Source: Chitinivibrionales bacterium (GTDB lineage: Bacteria; Fibrobacterota; Chitinivibrionia; Chitinivibrionales; JANQEN01). Taken from it: 64,000 nt of DNA. Below the pieces are notes generated by a model. It had not been told where the DNA came from. It made no database searches and saw only the letters and a program-made list of their open reading frames with translations. Below, one piece after another: positions 1-8,838 of the stretch (position 1 is its first letter; every line of letters starts with the position of its first letter). A program made the position numbers and the translations under genes. The stretch lies in NCBI GenBank assembly GCA_028278335.1, contig JANQEN010000065.1, positions 40,309 through 104,308 of the forward strand, read 5' to 3'.

Positions 1-1698
1 GGCAACATTGGTGATAAGTCCAGCCAATATTGAGCGATGTATGGCATCGGTAGAGGGTCTTTTGTTCTCTGATTTTAAAAATCGCGCATCCCGTAGTACC
101 TGAGAAATCTGTTGATGAACATCATGCCACTCCTGCATTCGATTATAGGAGAGATAATGCTCTTTACAAAATCGACGCACTTTACTCTGAGAGCCAAGGG
201 TCTCCCATGTTTTTTGGTAGTGCTGCCACAGTTGCAGCAGGGTTAAAAAGTCGGACCGCTGATCAACAAATCGTTTATGCATTTCATTGGCCTCATCCTT
301 TTTGTCAAAGGGACGCTCCCGGGGATCTACAATCGAAAGGCCAGCTGCAATGATCAACACAGCCTGTTGCACTTTCTCTCCTCGTGCTTGAATCACCATG
401 CGCGCAATGTGAGGCTCCAAGGGAATCCGAGCCATCTGACGACCCAATTTTGTCAACTCCCTATTTTCATTGAGAGCACCCAACTCTCGTAGTTGTGCAA
501 AGGCGTCCTGGATTGCCCGCTTTCCCGGTGGCTCGATAAAGGGAAAGGTCTCGATTGAACCAAGTCGCAACTCTAACATAGTAAGAATCACACCGGCAAG
601 GTTTGAACGCCTTATCTCCGGAATAGAATAGGTGTTCCTATGAGTATAATCCTCTTCAGAATAGAGTCGAATACAAAGTCCTTCGGCCACGCGGCCACAA
701 CGCCCCTTTCTTTGATTGGCGCTTGCCTGCGGGATTGCTTCAATGGGCAATCGATTGGCCCGTAAATTTGGTGCATAGGATTTTATACGTGCAAGACCAG
801 TATCAATCACATAGCGAATACCAGGAACCGTTAAGGACGTTTCAGCAATATTGGTTGCCACCACGATCTTTCGTTTATTAAAATGAGAAAAGATGCGGTT
901 CTGTGCGTATCGAGTGAGTCGAGCAAAAAGTGGCAATGTAATAGTATGGGCCAACTTCCTTGAGTCAAGCAATTGAATAGTTTCACGGATATCACGCTCT
1001 GTTGGCATAAACACCAAAATATCACCGGGATCTCCAGCACCGACAATCTCTTCAACAGCCTGGACTGCTGCATCAACATAGGTAATCTTCCCTGCATCCA
1101 GAAGCTCCTGATCAATTGGCTGATACCACACTTCTACGGGAAAAAGACGACCAGAAACCTCTATGATGGGCGCCTTATCAAAGGCCTTTGAAAACAGCGT
1201 TGGATCAATGGTTGCCGAGGATATAATTACCTTTAGGTCTGGCCGCTTAGGAAGGATTTTTCTTAAATAGCCCAACAAAAAATCAATGTTGATACTGCGC
1301 TCATGAGCCTCATCAATAATTATGGTCTGATACTTTTTTAAGAGTCGGTCGGAGAGGATCTCATTGAGCAAGATGCCATCGGTCATAAAAAGGATATTTG
1401 TTTGGCCACTCTGTTTCTCATAGAATCTGATCTTATAGCCGACCTGTGCTCCCAGAGTTGTGTTCAACTCTTCAGCTACTCTAGTTGCCATGGCAGTAGC
1501 AGCAATTCTTCTTGGTTGTGTTACTGCTATGGAGCCCTTTTTTCCAAAGCCAGCCTTAAGGCAAAATTGTGGTAGCTGTGTGGTTTTACCGGATCCGGTT
1601 TCACCGACAACAACCAACACCTGCTCTCTCTTCAGGGTGCTGATGATTTCCTGGTATTTCTCATGAATCGGGAGGGGATTATTTTTTTTTCTGTTCAT
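1..1698 (-). CDS. hrpA: ATP-dependent RNA helicase HrpA-like, partial (3' end outside window)
   Basis: Reading the minus strand from the ATG at 1698 gives 566 codons without a stop, so the gene runs off the window start. Visible DEAH-box helicase motifs: Walker A GETGSGKT at residues 32-39, PRR at 62-64, DEAH at 129-132, SAT near 160, and QRKGRCGR in the second RecA domain. The helicase-associated region follows. HrpA-type helicases unwind RNA with ATP and act in RNA processing or ribosome rescue; this comes from the family. An in-frame stop lies just upstream of the ATG, which fixes this start region, but no clear Shine-Dalgarno sequence is seen. A MITE separates it from the upstream kinase/pyrophosphorylase gene on the same strand. 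Confidence 0.93.
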   Translation of the reverse strand, partial: MNRKKNNPLPIHEKYQEIISTLKREQVLVVVGETGSGKTTQLPQFCLKAGFGKKGSIAVTQPRRIAATAMATRVAEELNTTLGAQVGYKIRFYEKQSGQTNILFMTDGILLNEILSDRLLKKYQTIIIDEAHERSINIDFLLGYLRKILPKRPDLKVIISSATIDPTLFSKAFDKAPIIEVSGRLFPVEVWYQPIDQELLDAGKITYVDAAVQAVEEIVGAGDPGDILVFMPTERDIRETIQLLDSRKLAHTITLPLFARLTRYAQNRIFSHFNKRKIVVATNIAETSLTVPGIRYVIDTGLARIKSYAPNLRANRLPIEAIPQASANQRKGRCGRVAEGLCIRLYSEEDYTHRNTYSIPEIRRSNLAGVILTMLELRLGSIETFPFIEPPGKRAIQDAFAQLRELGALNENRELTKLGRQMARIPLEPHIARMVIQARGEKVQQAVLIIAAGLSIVDPRERPFDKKDEANEMHKRFVDQRSDFLTLLQLWQHYQKTWETLGSQSKVRRFCKEHYLSYNRMQEWHDVHQQISQVLRDARFLKSENKRPSTDAIHRSILAGLITNVA

Positions 1699-1744
1699 AG
1701 GGAGTATTGGTGGAGTTAATTCCCCTCAAGTCTTGATGGTTTAA

Positions 1745-1908
1745 CCCAGATTATGCAGTAGGAGTAGATGCAGAAGTGCAAGATTATGATTTAGTAAGAC
1801 TTGAAGGTTTTGAAGGGCATATCTACAGGGTGATATGGCCGAAAAGCCTGAAAGTCTTAATGGGCATAGGGTTGTGCTTCTGCGCCGCTTCCTATTGCAT
1901 AATCTGGA
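1745..1908 (+). mobile_element. MITE, 164 bp, copy 1
   Basis: Non-coding 164-bp element with terminal inverted repeats (CCCAGATTATGCA at the left, imperfect at the right end). It is flanked by the direct repeat TTTAA (1740-1744 and 1909-1913). The whole element is an imperfect palindrome that could form one long hairpin. It is closely similar to copies at 54455, 55721 and 62762. It sits immediately after the TAA stop of the kinase/pyrophosphorylase gene and about 45 bp before the hrpA start. No transposase is encoded, so it must be mobilised in trans. Confidence 0.85.
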
Positions 1909-1913
1909 TTTAA

Positions 1914-4900
1914 TTACTCCCATGTGCAAAGATTTTCCACAAAGGCAGCAGAGCCGTCTCTGAGCCATGCATCCAATTGTGCTGGTTCCTTGAGCTGTTG
2001 CCCACGAAATCGAGGAACAACCATATACTGACAGGTTGCCTCTGGTAGCGCAGTCATATCGCCCCACAGTTTCTCGAATTGTGCAATGGGATAGATATCT
2101 TCCTGACCCTTACCCCATCGCTTTTTAACCTCCTTAAGGGTCACATAGGTCGGCATTCGAGCTGCGACTTTGCGTACTTCTGTCAACACCTTTTCATCAT
2201 TGTCAAGGTCCGATCGGGTAAGAGAGAATAGGTCCAATAACATATCAATATCGATCCAAAAGGTGTTACTATTGTAGTATGAAAGGTCAAACTCAATCTC
2301 TTCCCGGGGCAATGTTAATCCTTCAACCAATCGAACCTGCCCATCGATTTGGGCCAGGCCACCACCACGATCCTCAACACCCCGGTTGATCACTTCTATG
2401 GTAAAGGCTTTCTGCTTTTGAATATGGTATCCCAATAGCGCAGGATCTAGGTTGGCTCCCAGAGTGTCAATATTATGTACCAGTAAATGTTTTAATTGTG
2501 GGCGCTCTGCAAGTGCCTGTTTTAATGTACCATTACGGAAAAGGTTTGGTATTTCATACCAATGGCCAACCGGATGCAAACATTGGAGGGGAAGATTATC
2601 TCTATAGTCTGCTCCCTCACCACATTGTTTAGCCCAAGTGATAAATGCAGCACGCTCACTCTCTAAAACCTTTTGAGCCTGTTCATCAAGTAGTTGCTGA
2701 GAAAGCTCTTCCCAGGCAAAACGGAGATCACGAATCATGGGTACCATACGTAAACCAATTGATTGACCCAATGAAAGGTAGAGTGGTCCCTGATAATCAT
2801 AACTATTACAATCTTGAAGAAATCTCTCGATAGGTGTATGGGTCATGAAACTTGTGGTTATGATATGGGGAACTGATTTTTTTACTATCTCTGCGGTATG
2901 ACGACTCTTGGCAAGTTGTACTTCAATAAAAGTTCGGTGTTCTTCAGATAGTTTACAAAAGGGGTTTATTCCCTTGACCACACCCGCCCCTTTAGTCCAA
3001 CGGCTTCCCGAACCTGCAGCAAGAGTCACTACAGCAACCTCTCCCGCTCTGAGTGCTGCCATGCCACTATCATGATAGGATTGTCCAAGACCCTCGGTTG
3101 CATCAACAACTTGTTCCTTAACAACATCTCTGATCTCGACATTTGCGGCAAGTTGATTCTGAGCCAATCCGATCTTACCACTACGGAGATCTGCCCGAAT
3201 ATTCTCATGTTGCACCGGGTCAAAACCATACTCTTTTAAAAGCTCTTCTAAGCTATCCCCCACCTTTGTTGCCTCTTCCATACTAGGCAATATTCGATCA
3301 AAGAGTGCATGAACCATTCCCGACAGCTCTGGATTCTTTCGTGAGGCGTACCCAAGCTGACTCAACTCATGTTTCCTGGATTGACTCAGCTGGTGCTGTT
3401 CTTGTCTTAGAAGTTTTGGCATCACCTGTGTATAGTATTCTAAGGGTAAAAGAGCATTTTCACTGCGCAACAACTGGGCAACACTCCCCTTCTCATTAAT
3501 AGCAAAATCATAGACAACAGGATCCATAGCAAAGGGTACAGCTTTTTGCATTTTTTCTTTGGTTGCTCCCATGATATCAGACAGACGATCTTGCAACTCC
3601 TTTTTTCGGGTAGGCTCAACAATAAAACCCATTCCACCGCCGGACATCCCACCAAGCATCCAGAAACCCCAAAAGTCATCACCAAACTCATCTTTTACCT
3701 GTTGAATAATCGACTCAGTAAAAGTATTGGATGCCCAAGGTATTATCGCTTGAATCGGCCCAAAGAAGTTTTCCTCTGTCGCAGAACCCAGACCAGAGAT
3801 ATCACCCTTTTTAAGGTTAGAAACAATGGCAGAAAAGAGGTCCGTTGCCCTATGACGAGCGTGCCACTCCTTCTCTAACCGTAGAAGATACTTTTCAGTT
3901 ACCATTTCCAAAATTGGCCCCACATCCTGGGCCATACCACCATGTACCAGCACTAAGCTATCCTGCAACAGCTTCCGGTGCTCCTCTGAAACCGCCTCTG
4001 TATCCAAGATTGTATGGTCAGGCAAAAGCCGTCCTTTACTGATGCCAAATTCAGGATCACCCTCCTGGGCAGCAACACCGCATATCAATTTCATCCCCGG
4101 CCAAATACCACCAGAGTCCTGCCATCCACCACCGGATCCACCTAACCATTCACCCAATATGGCGCGGGCTGCGACAATGCGTCTATCAGCTTCTGTCAAG
4201 GGTCCTGTTAGGCTTTCCGTTTGGCCAGTGGCACGCATACACACAGCTATGAGACTGGCTAAAAGATTGGTGGATACAGCCAATCTGGATCCTTTGGGAA
4301 TACCATTAACCTTACTCACCAATTCAATCCCATGACCCGGTTTAATAATCCGCGAAAAAAGCTCGGAAAGCGGTTGATCAGCGCTTTCCATGCCCGGCAG
4401 GACAATACCTGAGGCAATAACAGCCGCTTTAAGCAATCCCAGGTAATCCTTGGCAAAATCAAACACTTCGTATATTGAGGTAATCTCAGCGGTGGCATTG
4501 AGATCAACACTGGTAAGCTTAAGAACCGGTTCATCAATAATCCTAAAATAGACTTCTATAGGTGGTTTTGGTTTCTCTCCGTGGTCCTTGCCTCGAATAG
4601 AGAGATCAATTGACACATTGAGCACCTGTGCACCCTGGGGATAATCCATACCTAAAAAGAAAATATCACTCCAACCACTATGGGAAAGGTCCATGCGTAC
4701 CGGTGTAAGCTCTTTAACAATGGGGAATAATTTTGACTGTGGGTCAACCTCACAGAGTTCAGGCAACACCCGTAAGGGGTGATCCAGAGGATGACCAATA
4801 CGAAACATCCATTGGTTTCCGCGCACCGATCGGACACTGGTCCGTACTTGGTTTGCCAATGTTTGAAAAGCTAATTGATGATAGGCCTCAGCCAAGGCGC

Positions 4901-5240
4901 TGGAAATTGCAAAGCTTTGCCCCTGTTGCTTTTGAGCATCTAAAAAGATATCAATAGCCTCCTCAAAGCGCCGTTTGAGAAGTACGGTATATCCACTAAA
5001 GGGAATATGCCCAACGCTATTCTGAGAAAGCTTTTGAGGTAGATAATATCGATGAATAGCATAGAGAAAAAAGAGGGCCCGCACACGCTCATACAAATTT
5101 GGGCATAGACGCCAAAATTGATCCAGTGCTTCGCACTCCTTAAATAGAGTCTTTAAGGAGGCATCCAAACAGAAGCTCTCTATAGAACGATCTCGTAGGG
5201 CAGGATCAGTGGCAGTGATGATGTCTAATAGTTTACTCAT
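1914..5240 (-). CDS. Fused GHMP-type sugar kinase and UDPGP-type nucleotidyltransferase
   Basis: Long two-part enzyme (1108 aa from this start). The middle part carries GHMP-kinase features: a substrate-loop-like GWSDIFFLGMDYP near residue 190, PKGSRLAVS near 315 (ATP loop) and GGSGGGWQDSGG near 370, as in L-fucokinase relatives, then GGMSGGGMG near 530. The C-terminal part begins near residue 735 with LAAGSGSRWTKG, the nucleotide loop of UTP:sugar-1-phosphate uridylyltransferases. Likely role (inference): phosphorylate a sugar at C1 and convert the product to a nucleotide sugar, by analogy with the bifunctional fucokinase/pyrophosphorylase FKP, although the domain order is reversed here. I chose ATG 5240 because AAAGGG precedes it and it lies 10 bp after the upstream stop; a start at 5306 would overlap the upstream gene. 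The sugar is unknown. Confidence 0.8.
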   Translation of the reverse strand: MSKLLDIITATDPALRDRSIESFCLDASLKTLFKECEALDQFWRLCPNLYERVRALFFLYAIHRYYLPQKLSQNSVGHIPFSGYTVLLKRRFEEAIDIFLDAQKQQGQSFAISSALAEAYHQLAFQTLANQVRTSVRSVRGNQWMFRIGHPLDHPLRVLPELCEVDPQSKLFPIVKELTPVRMDLSHSGWSDIFFLGMDYPQGAQVLNVSIDLSIRGKDHGEKPKPPIEVYFRIIDEPVLKLTSVDLNATAEITSIYEVFDFAKDYLGLLKAAVIASGIVLPGMESADQPLSELFSRIIKPGHGIELVSKVNGIPKGSRLAVSTNLLASLIAVCMRATGQTESLTGPLTEADRRIVAARAILGEWLGGSGGGWQDSGGIWPGMKLICGVAAQEGDPEFGISKGRLLPDHTILDTEAVSEEHRKLLQDSLVLVHGGMAQDVGPILEMVTEKYLLRLEKEWHARHRATDLFSAIVSNLKKGDISGLGSATEENFFGPIQAIIPWASNTFTESIIQQVKDEFGDDFWGFWMLGGMSGGGMGFIVEPTRKKELQDRLSDIMGATKEKMQKAVPFAMDPVVYDFAINEKGSVAQLLRSENALLPLEYYTQVMPKLLRQEQHQLSQSRKHELSQLGYASRKNPELSGMVHALFDRILPSMEEATKVGDSLEELLKEYGFDPVQHENIRADLRSGKIGLAQNQLAANVEIRDVVKEQVVDATEGLGQSYHDSGMAALRAGEVAVVTLAAGSGSRWTKGAGVVKGINPFCKLSEEHRTFIEVQLAKSRHTAEIVKKSVPHIITTSFMTHTPIERFLQDCNSYDYQGPLYLSLGQSIGLRMVPMIRDLRFAWEELSQQLLDEQAQKVLESERAAFITWAKQCGEGADYRDNLPLQCLHPVGHWYEIPNLFRNGTLKQALAERPQLKHLLVHNIDTLGANLDPALLGYHIQKQKAFTIEVINRGVEDRGGGLAQIDGQVRLVEGLTLPREEIEFDLSYYNSNTFWIDIDMLLDLFSLTRSDLDNDEKVLTEVRKVAARMPTYVTLKEVKKRWGKGQEDIYPIAQFEKLWGDMTALPEATCQYMVVPRFRGQQLKEPAQLDAWLRDGSAAFVENLCTWE

Positions 5241-5250
5241 GCATACCCTT

Positions 5251-6141
5251 TCACTGGCCGGAGATAATCTCATTAAGGGAATCACTTTTAGACACACCCG
5301 CTTCACGCAGTGCCAAAAGTTCTACAAGAATTGAAAGCACTTCATTTCGATCAGTACCAGAAAGGGAGAGCGCCATTTGAGCGGTAAGCAGACCATACTT
5401 CTTGCCAATATTATATCGCCAGCCCAGGTTTGCCAGAGCTAAGTATTCCTCTCGTTTAGCAAGCTCTTCTAAAGCATCAGAGAGGGTAATTGTTTTAGGA
5501 TCCTGGGCAATCTTTAATTTCTCCTCAAGAATGCTAAAAACCAGGGGTGTTAATACATGAATCCCAAAGAAACAGAGATAGTGGGACGAACGGAGTCCAG
5601 GGACAATTAAGGTCTGCTCTGCAACGGTTGGTGTGGGTTTTTCAACAACCCTATCTATACGATAGAGGTTGTTCTTGCCGCGAATACTTCGTCCTGCCAC
5701 AGTACCAAATTGCCGAAGCGCACTCTCTGGAGTTGACTGAACAGCAGAAACAGCACACTTTTCCGCAATTGCAGTGGCAACAACTTGCTGAGCACATCCC
5801 TCAGAGGAGCGGCTCACGTGTAAATGATCGCTTACTAAATGGAGTACCGGATCATTATCAACAAATTTCTGTGCACACTGTATGGCATGGCCATAGCCTA
5901 AGGCCTCTTTTTGATGCACAAAATGCAATCGTCCAGCATGATCACCGGCTACCTTTGCATAGCTCTTCTCATCACCGGGACAGATAACCAAACAGATCTC
6001 CTCAATACCAGCACGGAGCGTCTCTTCAATAATTATCCTAAGGACCGATTTCTCTTCACCATCCCGATCTACTAATGTCTGAAGCGGAAGCGTTCGCTGA
6101 CTTTTACTCGCCGCTGTAATAACTGCTTTGGTTATTTTCAT
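5251..6141 (-). CDS. GalU-like nucleotidyltransferase with degenerate active-site loop
   Basis: 296 aa, about the length of UTP-glucose-1-phosphate uridylyltransferase. GalU landmarks are present: KAVI at the start, [11 protein letters not shown] near residue 77 and VVEKP in the middle. The signature nucleotide loop, normally AGLGTR, reads ASKSQR at residues 11-16, and the PKE motif that follows is missing. The fold is therefore probably kept while catalysis may be lost or altered (inference). AGGAG stands just upstream of the ATG. It precedes the kinase/uridylyltransferase fusion by 10 bp, so the two are almost certainly one operon. This protein could be a regulatory or scaffolding partner, or use another substrate. 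Confidence 0.78.
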   Translation of the reverse strand: MKITKAVITAASKSQRTLPLQTLVDRDGEEKSVLRIIIEETLRAGIEEICLVICPGDEKSYAKVAGDHAGRLHFVHQKEALGYGHAIQCAQKFVDNDPVLHLVSDHLHVSRSSEGCAQQVVATAIAEKCAVSAVQSTPESALRQFGTVAGRSIRGKNNLYRIDRVVEKPTPTVAEQTLIVPGLRSSHYLCFFGIHVLTPLVFSILEEKLKIAQDPKTITLSDALEELAKREEYLALANLGWRYNIGKKYGLLTAQMALSLSGTDRNEVLSILVELLALREAGVSKSDSLNEIISGQ

Positions 6142-6274
6142 ACTTTATCTCCTGCTGGAAACACTGCTCTGTAAGAGTGACTAAGCTATAAATATAGTAA
6201 ATCTCTTAATCTTTTATTTGTTAAAAGGAGCAGATTTAAATAATATAAGCAGATATTAATTATGATTTGCGCAC

Positions 6275-6370
6275 TCATTTCCCCGTGGGGGAAGCAGCAC
6301 GAAGTGCTGAGGGGGATATAATAAGCATTTTCCTTGCCGGGTATAAGGGGCGGGGAGCCCCTTCCCTACT
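6275..6370. repeat. GC-rich hairpin cluster in the 6142-6393 gap
   Basis: A GC-rich island in AT-rich DNA contains small inverted repeats: CCCCGTGGGG (6281-6290), CAGCAC-GAA-GTGCTG (6295-6309) and GGGGCGGGGAGCCCC around 6350. It resembles degenerate REP-like intergenic DNA. An open frame across it looks fortuitous. Confidence 0.4.
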
Positions 6371-6393
6371 CTTTTACATCACCAGAAAGAAAA

Positions 6394-6990
6394 CTAAATC
6401 TTTCCTATTAAAGCAAGATACTCAAGCGCACACATATAGTCGTTGTATCTGTTTTGCAAGGTGATATCGTAGGCTAAAAGAAGCTTTCCCATAAGAATTA
6501 AAAAGGTCACCCTAAAATTTAGAATCTCTCGGTTAAAAGCATCGGACTCGATCTGTTCGATATCATGCTGTTTTTTCTTGAACTCTTCGGCCTTCTCGGT
6601 TTTACCTTTTTTCTCCAATTTCAAGAGTGTCTTTAATACTTTCAACTGATCCGGAGCGTTATTTAAAAAGGTAGCACAGGTATCTCGTATTTTAGAAAGC
6701 GTTTCATAAAGCTTGGAATTTGGATCTACCTCATTTAAATAGGTAGCAACTTTTTTCCGTATTAATTGAATAGATTTTTTAATTTCATCATAGGTTATGG
6801 ATTCACGGGCAACAGTCCAATAGCCCATGGGGCGAAATTCAAACAGTATTCGATGCTCCTCTAAAAACAGCATCAAGGAAGAAGCAACATCTCGTTCATC
6901 GGGATTGGGCTCCCAGTCTGTACCAAACACCGGAGTGGAGATGTTAGCAATTCTCTTTAAAAGATGATCTATTTCGTAGGTAAGTGACAT
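6394..6990 (-). CDS. Hypothetical protein, helical, 198 aa
   Basis: I do not recognise a family. The protein is rich in Lys, Glu and Leu with a charged, probably coiled-coil stretch at residues 115-150 (KLEKKGKTEKAEEFKKK). It has no signal peptide; a hydrophobic patch near 160-175 (LILMGKLLLAYD) is too short and mixed for a confident membrane helix. It is probably cytoplasmic. It lies about 100 bp downstream of the SPFH gene on the same strand, with a perfect hairpin between them that may end SPFH transcription, so it may be expressed separately. Confidence 0.65.
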   Translation of the reverse strand: MSLTYEIDHLLKRIANISTPVFGTDWEPNPDERDVASSLMLFLEEHRILFEFRPMGYWTVARESITYDEIKKSIQLIRKKVATYLNEVDPNSKLYETLSKIRDTCATFLNNAPDQLKVLKTLLKLEKKGKTEKAEEFKKKQHDIEQIESDAFNREILNFRVTFLILMGKLLLAYDITLQNRYNDYMCALEYLALIGKI

Positions 6991-7032
6991 ATGATAATCA
7001 GAGAAAAATCCCTTTTAATTCATTTTGAAAAG

Positions 7033-7064
7033 ATAGGGTTATACTAATTATAGTATAACCCTAT
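7033..7064 (-). terminator. Perfect 14-bp inverted repeat, possible terminator of the SPFH operon
   Basis: ATAGGGTTATACTA and its exact reverse complement are separated by 4 nt. On the minus strand the hairpin follows the SPFH stop by about 24 bp and is followed by CTTTTC, only a short U run. It is either a weak intrinsic terminator or a protein-binding palindrome in front of the next gene. Confidence 0.5.
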
Positions 7065-7087
7065 GTAACACTTCAATTCCACTGTGT

Positions 7088-8266
7088 TTATTTCTTATTC
7101 TTATTTAAGCGTTCTTTAATATTGAGTAGAAAATCAATACCAATTCCGGTTAGGGGATTGGTACCACCCTTGCCATCGCCGGCAACGACAATTTCAGGCA
7201 TTTGTGCTTTAGCAAGTTGCTCAGCTACACCAACGGAGGTCTTATAATTCCATTCAGCCCGCTCCTGTGGAGTTAGACCAGCCGCGACCTTTGCCCTGTT
7301 TGCAGCAGCTTCGGCCTCACCCTGGGCACGAATTTTCTTTGCCGTCTCTTTAGCTTTAAGGGCTTCATATTTTTCTACCTCAAAAGCTTTTCGTGCTTCA
7401 GTTACCGCCTCAATCTTTTCGACCTCTTTTCTGGCTTTGGCCTTGGCTATTTCGGCTTGTCCCTGTTCATAGGCAGTGATTGCGTCCTGTTTCGCTTTTT
7501 CTGCATTGGCCTTGGCCACCACCTTTTGCTGTTCCGCCTCTTTCTTTTTTGCAATTAGCTCATCAATCTTTGAATCAAAATCTATATCCTTAATTGCAAA
7601 GGAGATAACTGAAATGCCATAGGTTTCAAAGGGAGATTTCTTCTCGACCATATTTTCACCGGTCTCACTTTTCTTGATATTTACTTTATAATCAATAAAT
7701 TTATTGCTATCGGCATCAAAGGTGATTAATTCCTGTACGTCAACACCATAGATCCCATCGGTTACCTGCTTGTTACAGAGTGAGGTAAATTCCGATCGCC
7801 GGGCAGCATACACTTCTTCTGCCTTAAAGTGGGGGCCAGCCTGTTTTATTGCCTCAATCACCTGGTTGCGCACCAAAATCATCTTCACCGCTTCATCACC
7901 GGTATAGTCTTCGTGAATCTGGAGCTGCTGCACTTGACTTGCTGGAAGTTTGTATTTCATTACCCCTGATACCTTGGCGGTAGAGCCATCACGAAAGCGC
8001 ACCTCAACCGGTGCAGCAGCCTCATTATTGCCGCCATCAAGCCGTGACTTTGAAAAGTATATTTCACCGGTCTTTTTGTATTCGGTAATCCTCCCAAAGA
8101 GCTGCCAAAAGAATCCCGGTGAGTACCGGACAGACATTGTACCGGTATAAAAGGCCTGCTTGACCTTATAAAAACCCTCATTATTAGTTTCGCCGATACT
8201 TCCGGCAAAAATTACTATTAACACAATGCTTATTGCTGCAATGGCCAGAACGAAGTACTTTTTCAT
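7088..8266 (-). CDS. SPFH/Band 7 domain membrane protein
   Basis: 392 aa with one N-terminal membrane segment (residues 4-24), an SPFH/band 7 domain (about 30-250) and a long Ala/Lys/Glu-rich coiled coil (about 255-345, including EAEAAANRAKVAAG). This is the architecture of prohibitin/flotillin-type proteins, which build oligomeric membrane scaffolds. The tail ends in a Gly-rich stretch and a basic C terminus. AGGAG precedes the ATG. Its start directly abuts the stop of the upstream acidic membrane protein gene (8267-8686), so the two are likely co-translated and may work together. The specific cellular role is unknown. Confidence 0.85.
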   Translation of the reverse strand: MKKYFVLAIAAISIVLIVIFAGSIGETNNEGFYKVKQAFYTGTMSVRYSPGFFWQLFGRITEYKKTGEIYFSKSRLDGGNNEAAAPVEVRFRDGSTAKVSGVMKYKLPASQVQQLQIHEDYTGDEAVKMILVRNQVIEAIKQAGPHFKAEEVYAARRSEFTSLCNKQVTDGIYGVDVQELITFDADSNKFIDYKVNIKKSETGENMVEKKSPFETYGISVISFAIKDIDFDSKIDELIAKKKEAEQQKVVAKANAEKAKQDAITAYEQGQAEIAKAKARKEVEKIEAVTEARKAFEVEKYEALKAKETAKKIRAQGEAEAAANRAKVAAGLTPQERAEWNYKTSVGVAEQLAKAQMPEIVVAGDGKGGTNPLTGIGIDFLLNIKERLNKNKK

Positions 8267-8686
8267 CTACTTCTCCTCTTCCTGTTGATTGGTTGATGGT
8301 TCATCGGAAACATCCTCTGATTCAGTGATGTCATCCTCGATTATTTGAATTAGTTCATCATTTGCTGATTTTTGTTTTACCTCTGGTTCATCTTCTTTGG
8401 TCTCTTCCCTCTTCTGGTCCTCCTCCTGTTTGGGTTGTGGTTCTTCCGTATGGACCTTTTCCTCTATAAATTCCTCAATGATTTGTTCATCCTTTTCCTC
8501 CTCCTCTTCCCCTCGATGCTCTCTAAAGGATTCAATCTTCTCTGCCTCATCGCGGAGCAGCTCCGACTCCTGCATCTTCTCTTCAACCTTCTCTTCAAGA
8601 TCAGCTCGTTTATAGGCCCAGTATGCCCATCGCAACACCAAAGCTACCCCAATTATCGAAATAATCAAAAAAATCACTGATGCCAT
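8267..8686 (-). CDS. Small single-pass membrane protein with long acidic tail
   Basis: 139 aa. One hydrophobic segment at residues 3-24 is followed by a charged tail very rich in Glu and Asp, with runs such as GEEEEEKDEQ. No recognised domain. The tail is likely disordered or coiled and cytoplasmic (inference). AAGGAG lies 5 nt before the ATG. The stop codon directly abuts the ATG of the SPFH gene, which suggests a functional pair, although the acidic protein is not an NfeD homologue by eye. Confidence 0.7.
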   Translation of the reverse strand: MASVIFLIISIIGVALVLRWAYWAYKRADLEEKVEEKMQESELLRDEAEKIESFREHRGEEEEEKDEQIIEEFIEEKVHTEEPQPKQEEDQKREETKEDEPEVKQKSANDELIQIIEDDITESEDVSDEPSTNQQEEEK

Positions 8687-8838
8687 AAAAACTCCTTATG
8701 ATTTAGACAGAGGACACTGGTTGTGTGCGCTTACGAATTTAATTAAATATACTATAATGATAATAATCTGGCATTGGGAATGCTACATCTATCCCTGAAT
8801 TCTTTTTGTTTACCCTGTTTTAATCCACAGTGACCCTG

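Noticed and set aside
1741..2067. 108-codon frame across the MITE and the end of the kinase/pyrophosphorylase gene
   Set aside because: It is antisense-free shadow of the real gene in another frame plus MITE sequence; no independent support.
6267..6464. 65-codon frame across the hairpin cluster upstream of position 6464
   Set aside because: Runs into the antisense of the 6394-6990 gene, no Shine-Dalgarno, composition of a repeat.
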